A stretch of 5,038 bases of DNA. It comes from Clostridium sp. AM30-24 (GTDB lineage Bacteria; Bacillota; Clostridia; Lachnospirales; Lachnospiraceae). This document shows, in pieces, positions 1-5,001 of this stretch (its first letter is position 1; each line of letters begins with the position of its first letter). Under the pieces are notes generated by a model that did not search any database, was not told where the DNA came from, and saw only the letters and a program-made list of their open reading frames with translations. The stretch covers positions 1 to 5,038 of the forward strand of contig NZ_QUJB01000047.1 of NCBI RefSeq assembly GCF_003480435.1, written 5' to 3'. Both the position numbers and the translations under genes were made by a program.

Positions 1-14
1 TTGGGCATAAAGCA

Positions 15-57
15 GGGCTGCCGCCCAGCAAAAAATATTTGCTAGTGCGACAGCCCC
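15..57 (-). terminator. Hairpin after the TIR gene, member of a repeated palindrome
   Basis: On the minus strand this lies 16 nt after the stop codon of the TIR gene. The arm GGGCTGTCGC (47-56) pairs with GCGGCAGCCC (15-24) over 10 bp with one U-G pair. A second 6-bp stem (AGCAAA 27-32 with TTTGCT 38-43) is nested inside. Read on the plus strand, the U-G pair becomes a C-A mismatch, so the minus strand is the better folder. The T run after the stem is poor (TGCTTTATG), so it may be a weak terminator or a REP-like palindrome. Its 15-nt outer arm recurs inverted at the right edge of the window. Confidence 0.5.
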
Positions 58-72
58 ATTATAAACATTTAC

Positions 73-1668
73 TCAAAATGGCAAGTCGCAATAATGTGCA
101 TTCTTTAGCTTCTGCAACTCCTCGACGATTTCCGCCGGGCAATTAAACAAATACTCCTGGAGCGAAGGACACAGCGTAAACTGTCTCACATTTCCAGGGC
201 CTGTCCATTCGCTTGCGTAGACAAAATTGTTTTGGACAAGAAATTCAAGGCAAGTTCCATAATTCTTTGAAAGTGTATCATCCAAGGTGTTTTTGCTTTC
301 CCACTGTTTGATACTTGCGATTTGTCCATCTGCTTTCCAGCGATCACCAAATGTGCTCATCCTTTTGTCGATAATATAGGCAATAAATAATCCTATTGTC
401 GGATCAAGAGTATCTGTACTCCAAATGGCTTTGAATGTATTGATCGCTAATTTCGTATGTCGAACTACACACTCTTTCAGTTCAGGGAGTACGGATGCCG
501 CATTTGCCGAGTATTTGCGGAATGCCTCAATGCCGAATTCCAAAGTGTCTTTTTCAACAGTTCCGCCAGCAAGCGATGACAATAAATCAAAAGCATTATC
601 TATATCTACATCGTAAATTTCGCTCTTGTTTAACCAGTCATAAATGGCTGCTTTCGATACTTTACGAACATTCTTTTTAAGTATGTAATATAGAACAATT
701 CGCTCGTCATCTGTAGTGATTTCAGCGGTAGATATTGCCGGTGTTGTTGTAGGTACTGGTATTTGGATTTCTCTGGTGCCGAGGAAAGCAACATAACGCT
801 CTCTAAGCTTTTGATTTTCACGAGTAATGATACTATGCTTTGTCTGCGGCGCAGAAACCGCTTCGCTTACAGCATCATAGATATACGAAATATCATCATC
901 AGAATCCAGGCAACGCAGTTTATACTCATTGTTCAGAAATCCAAACATGTTGTTAGAAGTAATCTCTGGGAGGGCAATGGGAATAACGGGAACATCATCA
1001 CGATACCATAACACACCAGCTTCATTTAGACAGTATGCACTTTCGTAATAACTGTGTGAAAGAATGGCTACATTGATTGCACTACTTTTGAGCGCCGCTT
1101 TTACCTCGCCGCTAATTTTTTCATTTATGTCGTTTCCCGGCAACGAAGAACAAAAAACAGCGTTTCTCGGAATGCCTGTTCCACAGAAAAAATCTACAAG
1201 CATATCCGCAACATCTTTATCTGTTGATCTATGACTTATGAAAATAATTGAATCCACCTTCTCCCCAGTTGTAGATGCTAAAGACATCGCTTGCGCAGTT
1301 GCCTTTCTCTCAAAATATGAAAACGAACAGGGGAGCAAATTTAGCATACCCCCATTTGCCCACGGGATATAAGACGTAACCATGCCATATTGAATCAGTT
1401 TTTCAATTTCCAATCCAATGGAGCGAGAAACCGCTTGCGGAAAAATATCATTATCATAGCTTACATGCCCTGTAGAGCTATCTTTGCAATTTTCAAGAAG
1501 ACAGTTAAGAACTGTCTCCGCTGTATCATCAATAATGCGAACTCCGTTGATTATTGGTTGAGAGCTGACAATCGAAGCAGCTCTTTGGCGAAGCTCTTCT
1601 TTATAAGCATTTCTTTGTGCCTCTTTTCGTGCTTTTTCAATTTGTTTATCTAATGGTGTTTTCGCCAC
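73..1668 (-). CDS. TIR-domain protein, likely defence effector (531 aa)
   Basis: This is a cytosolic protein with no signal peptide or membrane segment. Residues 1-30 are highly charged and helical. Residues about 40-125 look like a winged-helix fold, ending in a hydrophobic beta-rich stretch. Residues about 140-272 are a TIR domain: first strand and loop IIFISHRSTDKD (141-152), BB-loop area around 176-183, and SAYCLNEAG (210-218), where S210, C213 and E216 match the S-x-x-C-x-x-E pattern. E216 is the expected catalytic glutamate of NAD-cleaving TIR domains. Residues about 320-531 contain further winged-helix-like segments (about 322-375 and 420-510), probably for sensing or assembly. The start is GTG with a GAGGTG site 7 nt upstream (1676-1681). 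A possible promoter lies at 1740-1767. Known bacterial TIR proteins act by NAD depletion or by making cyclic ADP-ribose signals. No ThsA-like partner is visible, so it is not a recognisable Thoeris system. The TIR call is strong; the defence role is inferred from family and neighbours. Confidence 0.88.
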   Translation of the reverse strand: MAKTPLDKQIEKARKEAQRNAYKEELRQRAASIVSSQPIINGVRIIDDTAETVLNCLLENCKDSSTGHVSYDNDIFPQAVSRSIGLEIEKLIQYGMVTSYIPWANGGMLNLLPCSFSYFERKATAQAMSLASTTGEKVDSIIFISHRSTDKDVADMLVDFFCGTGIPRNAVFCSSLPGNDINEKISGEVKAALKSSAINVAILSHSYYESAYCLNEAGVLWYRDDVPVIPIALPEITSNNMFGFLNNEYKLRCLDSDDDISYIYDAVSEAVSAPQTKHSIITRENQKLRERYVAFLGTREIQIPVPTTTPAISTAEITTDDERIVLYYILKKNVRKVSKAAIYDWLNKSEIYDVDIDNAFDLLSSLAGGTVEKDTLEFGIEAFRKYSANAASVLPELKECVVRHTKLAINTFKAIWSTDTLDPTIGLFIAYIIDKRMSTFGDRWKADGQIASIKQWESKNTLDDTLSKNYGTCLEFLVQNNFVYASEWTGPGNVRQFTLCPSLQEYLFNCPAEIVEELQKLKNAHYCDLPF

Positions 1669-1675
1669 TATTATT

Positions 1676-1681
1676 CACCTC
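1676..1681 (-). promoter_or_regulatory. Ribosome binding site of the TIR gene
   Basis: GAGGTG on the minus strand, 7 nt before a GTG codon at 1668-1666. It supports this non-ATG start for the TIR protein. No competing ATG with a good site lies nearby. Confidence 0.7.
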
Positions 1682-1739
1682 GCTTTGCTTAAACTTTTGT
1701 TAATAGTGGATTTACTAAATTCCCATTTTTCTGTTTCAT

Positions 1740-1767
1740 ATTTGAATATATTCTTCGATCATGTCAA
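1740..1767 (-). promoter_or_regulatory. Possible sigma-A promoter for the TIR gene
   Basis: On the minus strand a perfect -35 TTGACA (1767-1762) is followed after 16 bp by TCAAAT (1745-1740), a 4-of-6 match to the -10 box. It would give a leader of roughly 65 nt before the GTG start. The -35 is good but the -10 is weak, so the gene may also be read through from upstream. Confidence 0.4.
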
Positions 1768-1772
1768 TCGAA
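1754..1772. repeat. Inverted repeat over the TIR -35 box, possible operator
   Basis: TTCGAT (1754-1759) and ATCGAA (1767-1772) are perfect 6-bp arms around a 7-nt spacer. The right arm and spacer cover the TTGACA element, which is where a repressor site would block polymerase. No regulator can be assigned. The AbiEi winged-helix protein upstream or the TIR protein's own winged-helix parts are candidates only by proximity. Confidence 0.35.
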
Positions 1773-1813
1773 ACAGGCAACTTCATTATTTTTGCCGGAA
1801 TAAGCAATAGTCC

Positions 1814-2110
1814 TTAGCCTTGGTTTTGGGTAAGCACATCTTGAATCATAACATCAATCTGTCCGCGCAAGGATTCTATTTGTTTTTTAATTTCATCCTG
1901 TTTTGCAATTTCAGCATGAATTTTATCAACAATGCGTTGCTGTTCCTCCAGGGAAATATCCAACATTGGAAATTCCCTCACTACTATTGGGAAAATATTT
2001 GTGTTGTTGCCTAATCCCTTTTTATAGATCTCAATTAGATACTGAAAATAGGTTGTTCTGAAATAGTAATAGGCGAACTCTGGATTGTAGTCTTTAAGCC
2101 GAATGCGCAT
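1814..2110 (-). CDS. hsdS: C-terminal part of broken type I specificity subunit HsdS
   Basis: This 98-residue reading frame continues the hsdS frame after an in-frame TAG. Seven further codons (GVFADFT) join it directly to that stop, so the break is a point mutation and not a frameshift. The opening MRIRLKDYNPEFAYYYF followed by GLGNNTNIFP is the second half of a target recognition domain. The end (from about LEEQQRIVDKI) is the helix that closes HsdS by pairing with the central coiled coil. If ATG 2110 is used, the only possible Shine-Dalgarno is AGGGAG, formed by the stop codon itself and about 16 nt upstream, which is too far for efficient initiation. Separate expression is doubtful; reading of both parts as one 450-residue protein would need amber suppression. 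Confidence 0.7.
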   Translation of the reverse strand: MRIRLKDYNPEFAYYYFRTTYFQYLIEIYKKGLGNNTNIFPIVVREFPMLDISLEEQQRIVDKIHAEIAKQDEIKKQIESLRGQIDVMIQDVLTQNQG

Positions 2111-2131
2111 TGTAAAATCAGCAAAAACTCC

Positions 2132-2134
2132 CTA
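2132..2134 (-). other. In-frame amber codon splitting hsdS
   Basis: The minus strand reads GAG CTT TAG GGA GTT TTT, that is E-L-stop-G-V-F. The conserved flow of TRD2 (TIGKVALIDDDE then GVFADFTMRIRLK) passes straight through this codon with no frame change. A single C-to-T change from CAG (Gln) would explain it most simply. The real gene ends in the window use TGA (AbiEi, AbiEii, TIR) and TAA (hsdS); this is the only TAG met in a coding context. Confidence 0.85.
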
Positions 2135-3166
2135 AAGCTCATCGTCATCAATCAAGGCGACTTTTCCAATGGTTCCTTCGCCGGAACGAGCAAGAATAAT
2201 ATCGTTTTTTCGCACCGTTTTGGCTTGCTTGGAATCAGAGTACTCCTTTGACACTGTGCTTGCACTTTCTAAATAGAACTTCCAATTCTTAATCGTTGCC
2301 ATAGAAATATAACAGAATTCACCATCATCAGAATAGTCTGACGGAGATACACTTGCCCCCAACACAATCGGCTCTGCAAGGTAATGCTTAATTTTCTTAT
2401 CTGTGCGGTTCATTAGCTCTTGCATGACAAAGTTTCCAGAATCCCTATGAAACTTTGCACTAAAACGCAAATCTGCATTGTTGGATAATGTTCTATAATT
2501 TGCAGAAAAACGTTTTGCCTGTTTGGTTCTGTTAAACTCATCCATTGCAAAACGGAATTCACGATTAAATACATCGTCAATGATTTCGCTGTTCTTCTTG
2601 ATTGAGGATTCAATTGTTTCAATCTCTTTTTCTATAGCGTGCGCTTCTGCCAACGCCTTTTTTTGGATTGGTACAGAAACAGCAGGCACCTTGATATATT
2701 GGATGTCGCTTGCATAAACATGTGGCTGATCGGAACCTTTTTGAAGTAAATAGATGTCACTCTGAATTAGGCGAAGAGCATAGTACAAAAATTTCGTCAA
2801 ATACTTGTCCTCGTCTTTTGATTTTAGTGTTACGCAATCCGACGCCCAAATAGGAACATCCCAGTAATTCACAAACCCGGAATTTGCACCAGAAGCACTA
2901 ATAGTAATACATCCTTGAGGTCGGTTACTTTCATTGTGCAAATACGCATAATCTTTACCGCCTGCAACAACGGGAATATTTCCTTCAACAGCCTGCGCTT
3001 CAGTTATACTGATTCCTTTTTCTATTTCAAAAATATCCTTAATCCTGTCCTGACATAAAGAAAAGCGATTGAAGAACTCCGCATGACTTTCTTTTGCATA
3101 AGATAGCCCCATTCGTATATTTGAGGATTTTGATATGGAGTGTATTGTGTTGTTTGTTAGTCTCAT
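2132..3166 (-). CDS. hsdS: N-terminal part of type I restriction specificity subunit HsdS, truncated
   Basis: HsdS gives type I restriction-modification complexes their DNA target, with two target recognition domains (TRDs) separated by helices that bind two HsdM subunits. Here TRD1 spans about residues 41-166, with GNIPVVAGG (62-70), the SASGANSGFV segment (90-99) and DIQYIKVP (154-161). Residues about 167-205 form the central helical spacer rich in E and K. TRD2 begins near 255 and includes RSGEGTIGKVALIDDDE (327-343), then ends abruptly at a TAG after residue 344. Together with the downstream frame the gene would encode 450 residues, a normal HsdS length. The start is ATG with GAGGTG 5 nt upstream (3172-3177). 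It follows AbiEii in the same direction, but no hsdM or hsdR is present in the window. It may be a pseudogene, or a half-specificity subunit, since some truncated HsdS proteins retaining one TRD are known to work as dimers. Confidence 0.8.
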   Translation of the reverse strand: MRLTNNTIHSISKSSNIRMGLSYAKESHAEFFNRFSLCQDRIKDIFEIEKGISITEAQAVEGNIPVVAGGKDYAYLHNESNRPQGCITISASGANSGFVNYWDVPIWASDCVTLKSKDEDKYLTKFLYYALRLIQSDIYLLQKGSDQPHVYASDIQYIKVPAVSVPIQKKALAEAHAIEKEIETIESSIKKNSEIIDDVFNREFRFAMDEFNRTKQAKRFSANYRTLSNNADLRFSAKFHRDSGNFVMQELMNRTDKKIKHYLAEPIVLGASVSPSDYSDDGEFCYISMATIKNWKFYLESASTVSKEYSDSKQAKTVRKNDIILARSGEGTIGKVALIDDDEL

Positions 3167-3171
3167 AAATA

Positions 3172-3177
3172 CACCTC
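3172..3177 (-). promoter_or_regulatory. Ribosome binding site of hsdS
   Basis: GAGGTG lies 5 nt before ATG 3166 on the minus strand and overlaps the TGA of the preceding short frame (TGAGGTG). That arrangement is typical of tightly packed operons, and it fixes the hsdS start. Confidence 0.65.
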
Positions 3178-3280
3178 AATCCCAAACAATCTTGCGCATA
3201 GCATCCAAAATTGTCGTTTCATTTCCATCATCAATTAAAATCTCTTCTGCCATATTCGTTCTATATAATTCGTTTTGCAT
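3176..3280 (-). CDS. Short ORF or gene remnant before hsdS (34 aa)
   Basis: This frame encodes 34 residues and ends DAMRKIVWD with a TGA that overlaps the hsdS ribosome binding site. The middle (AEEILIDDGNETTILDAM) is acidic and coding-like. No Shine-Dalgarno site stands before its ATG codons (3280 or 3253). The frame is open upstream only to a TGA about 18 nt before the first ATG. A gene that ends exactly where hsdS starts is what the 3' end of a lost hsdM would look like, but I do not recognise the peptide as HsdM. It could also be a short independent ORF or chance. Confidence 0.3.
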   Translation of the reverse strand: MQNELYRTNMAEEILIDDGNETTILDAMRKIVWD

Positions 3281-3324
3281 CGGAAATATAGTGTTTCAGC
3301 ATTTTTCGTAGCAACGCAACTTCT

Positions 3325-4209
3325 TCATCGGGGGGCAATTTTTTTATAGATGGAAGTTTCGCTTTCAACTTCTTGCCATGCTTTATATTTGAGCAAAGTC
3401 TTTATGGAATCCATAATTTGTTCGTAAGTAATATCTTTCGCATAAGAAAACTGCTTGCGATACTTGTCCCACATTGTTTTGAGTTCCGGGCTTTCTTCGA
3501 TGTTGTAAAGAATAGAAGGAACATCTGCAATCTGTTCTGTAGTGCCACGATGCTTGGCAGTTGCACTTAACGCATCAGCAAATACCGCATTATCGAATTT
3601 CTGCGTTGTGGTCAGTATATAGGTATCGTAAAAATCTCTGGGACGAGTATTGAACACGCCACGGCGTAAAATAGTTTCAACCTTTTCGGCCATGACGGTT
3701 TCAATGTTGTATGCCCACAGCTCATAAGATTTCTCATCATCGAAAATTTCAGAGAAGTTGTACTGCACCGCATAGGGTGTAATAGCATCACCGGTGGACA
3801 CATCAATGCTAAGTGGAGTCAGCAGAGTATCAAACTTGGCGTTCAGCATGACACGGTATCCGCCGTAAATATCATCTTCACGGATGGGCGAAATTGTGCC
3901 AATCTCGAATACAACGCCGTCATCGAATGCGATGTCACAAACATCTTCCAACGCACTGCGAATTGCTTCCGGTGTAAGGGGCAGATTTTTAAGAGTGGTG
4001 TCCATATCCATGGTTGCGCGGTTGTCGAGTCCGACAATGGCGGCTACCAACATACCGCCCTTTAATACAAACTTCTCTTTGTATTCGGAAGCAGAAAGGC
4101 GGACAAGCAGACGCTCAAACATATAGTTCTGCAGAATGACCTGTGCAGGGATATTCTTCTGTTTTGCGATATTGCGAATTTTCGCCTTCAAACTCATTGC
4201 TTTACTCAC
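3325..4209 (-). CDS. abiEii: AbiEii/AbiGii-type nucleotidyltransferase toxin (294 aa)
   Basis: This is the toxin of a type IV toxin-antitoxin (AbiE) system, a cytosolic enzyme of the DNA polymerase beta-like nucleotidyltransferase superfamily. The family is described as abortive phage-infection toxins that use nucleotides, some of them modifying tRNA ends. Visible motifs are KGGM (50-53), the metal-binding D-x-D in RATMDMD (D68, D70), a third acidic residue in LSIDVS (D136), and AEKVETIL...RPRDFYDTY (174-197) with K176, R191, D192 and D195. It starts with GTG at 4209, overlapping the AbiEi stop as GTGA, with GGAGGT 6 nt upstream, so translation is probably coupled to the antitoxin. The length is usual for Bacillota members. 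All catalytic positions look intact. Near the 3' end an A7 and a C6 run precede the stop; losing one base would extend the protein to 315 residues. Confidence 0.9.
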   Translation of the reverse strand: MSKAMSLKAKIRNIAKQKNIPAQVILQNYMFERLLVRLSASEYKEKFVLKGGMLVAAIVGLDNRATMDMDTTLKNLPLTPEAIRSALEDVCDIAFDDGVVFEIGTISPIREDDIYGGYRVMLNAKFDTLLTPLSIDVSTGDAITPYAVQYNFSEIFDDEKSYELWAYNIETVMAEKVETILRRGVFNTRPRDFYDTYILTTTQKFDNAVFADALSATAKHRGTTEQIADVPSILYNIEESPELKTMWDKYRKQFSYAKDITYEQIMDSIKTLLKYKAWQEVESETSIYKKIAPR

Positions 4210-4799
4210 AGAAGCACCTCCAAATATTGACGCAACACTTTTTCAACACGCATCTGTTTTGCATATGTATTCAGTTGGTTTAGGTTTTTCTTCGGGCTTG
4301 CGGCGTACATTTTAAGTGCCGCTAAAAATGTTTCAGTTCCCAATTTGTTACGGCTGCGAATTACATCACAAATGGTGCGTTCAAGATCGTATGCAGGAAC
4401 ATCATTTCCAGCAGGTGTTCTCAGCGTTGTTTTGCCAAGTTCAAACAATTCAGGCTTGATATAATACACTTTGCATTCAGATTTAATTGCCGCAGAAGGA
4501 ATACAACCAGACGGTGCAGTAACCGTATGCTCAAATGGAGTACGGTCAGAAATTCCGTGAAGGTAAAGAGCTGTTTCGTGAGAAAAAATGATTCTTTCTG
4601 AACGGTTACTGATTGCCAATAATTCATCCTGCATATCATCGGGAAGAATGTACTGGCCTTTTACAATACGATGGATTTTATCTTCTTTGCACAACTTATA
4701 AAGCATCGCCTTGGAGATGCCGCGTTGCGCTGCTATTTTCGTTTCAATAATTCCGCCATGCGTTTTTGCAATAGCGGTGAGTTCAGTCATGTAATCCAT
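4206..4799 (-). CDS. abiEi: AbiEi-type antitoxin and transcriptional repressor (197 aa)
   Basis: This is the antitoxin partner of AbiEii. In studied AbiE systems it represses its own operon through a winged-helix domain and counteracts the toxin without direct protein binding (type IV). Residues 1-53 form the winged helix-turn-helix: helices in IETKIAAQRGISKAMLYKLC (18-37) and wing IHRIVKGQYIL (42-52). The C-terminal domain has the typical FSHETALYLHGISDRTP (72-88), a strand ending VTAPSG (93-98) and YDLERTICDVIR (137-148). The chosen start is ATG 4799 with GAGGTG 5 nt upstream (4805-4810). A longer frame back to TTG 4859 is rejected because its first codon is the promoter -35 box. A second ATG at 4790 is possible. 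The promoter is at 4831-4859, leaving a leader of about 25 nt. Confidence 0.88.
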   Translation of the reverse strand: MDYMTELTAIAKTHGGIIETKIAAQRGISKAMLYKLCKEDKIHRIVKGQYILPDDMQDELLAISNRSERIIFSHETALYLHGISDRTPFEHTVTAPSGCIPSAAIKSECKVYYIKPELFELGKTTLRTPAGNDVPAYDLERTICDVIRSRNKLGTETFLAALKMYAASPKKNLNQLNTYAKQMRVEKVLRQYLEVLL

Positions 4800-4825
4800 A
4801 CACTCACCTCGATTATAATAACTCA

Positions 4826-4835
4826 ATAATATTAT
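4826..4835. repeat. Perfect 10-bp palindrome over the abiE -10 box
   Basis: ATAATATTAT is its own reverse complement and overlaps the CATAAT -10 element. AbiEi proteins bind repeats at their own promoter, so this is a candidate operator half. A perfect AT palindrome of this size is easily found by chance in AT-rich DNA. Confidence 0.25.
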
Positions 4836-4859
4836 GCTCATAATTACGATTAAAGTCAA
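4831..4859 (-). promoter_or_regulatory. Sigma-A-type promoter of the abiEi-abiEii operon
   Basis: On the minus strand TTGACT (4859-4854, 5 of 6) and CATAAT (4836-4831, 5 of 6) are separated by exactly 17 bp. Transcription would start near 4824, about 25 nt before the abiEi ATG, with its ribosome binding site in between. It probably also drives hsdS, as no good internal promoter or terminator lies between the genes. Confidence 0.7.
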
Positions 4860-4904
4860 TATCTTGTTGGAAACATTCGAAAAATATTTACAATTAAATT
4901 ACGA
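4842..4904. repeat. Direct repeat AATTACGA upstream of abiEi, possible AbiEi sites
   Basis: AATTACGA occurs at 4842-4849, inside the promoter spacer, and at 4897-4904, upstream of the -35. The copies are 55 bp apart. Repressor sites of AbiEi proteins are repeats around the operon promoter, so these could be operators. Eight bases in AT-rich DNA is weak evidence. Confidence 0.2.
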
Positions 4905-4967
4905 CTGAAGTAAACGGCAATCTAAAGCAAGACATTTACCATACACCAAAAATCGAACAACAACAGA

Positions 4968-5001
4968 GGGGCTGTCGCACTAACGTGCGGCAGCTCCTTT
5001 T
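4968..5001 (+). terminator. Rho-independent terminator-like hairpin at right edge
   Basis: GGGGCTGTCGCAC (4968-4980) pairs with GTGCGGCAGCTCC (4985-4997) as 13 bp with two G-U pairs and the loop TAAC, followed by TTTT (4998-5001). Both wobble pairs work only in plus-strand RNA; on the minus strand they become A-C mismatches. No plus-strand gene ends just before it, so it either stops an unknown rightward transcript or is a dispersed palindrome. Its first 15 bases recur inverted at 43-57. The stretch 4860-4965 between it and the abiE promoter shows no gene. Confidence 0.55.

Larger units (their letters stand above)
1736..1813 (-). other. Open frame continuing past the hsdS stop (25 codons), possible relic
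   Basis: After the TAA of hsdS the same frame stays open for 25 codons to a TGA at 1738-1736. It contains an ATG at 1786 giving MKLPVSIDMIEEYIQI. The peptide is coding-like in composition but matches nothing I recognise. No Shine-Dalgarno site is seen before the ATG. It may be a decayed start of a lost gene, a very short ORF, or chance. The possible TIR promoter and its palindrome lie within it. The rest of the hsdS-TIR gap (1669-1735) shows nothing beyond the TIR ribosome binding site. Confidence 0.25.

Noticed and set aside
763..1011. Plus-strand 82-codon frame opposite the TIR gene
   Set aside because: Composition is unlike a protein and it is the shadow of the well-supported TIR coding sequence.
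1390..1653. Plus-strand 87-codon frame with a Cys/Phe-rich end resembling a membrane segment
   Set aside because: It is antisense to the charged helical N-terminus of the TIR protein; Lys/Glu codons read backwards give Phe/Leu, which explains the apparent hydrophobicity.
73..1668. Thoeris system
   Set aside because: ThsB proteins are short stand-alone TIR proteins beside a ThsA effector; here the TIR is embedded in a larger protein and no ThsA-like gene is present.
3285..3314. Promoter-like TTGCTA, 18 bp, TATATT before hsdS on the minus strand
   Set aside because: The -35 is only a 4-of-6 match and such pairs are common in AT-rich DNA; read-through from the abiE promoter is a sufficient explanation.
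3884..4126. Plus-strand 80-codon frame inside abiEii
   Set aside because: It is antisense to conserved nucleotidyltransferase motifs, lacks a ribosome binding site and has no recognisable domain.
4800..4859. N-terminal extension of AbiEi giving a hydrophobic, signal-like MTLIVIMSIILLSYYN
   Set aside because: Its first codon TTG is the -35 box and the stretch covers the -10; the ATG at 4799 has a well-spaced GAGGTG, and the family has no signal peptide.
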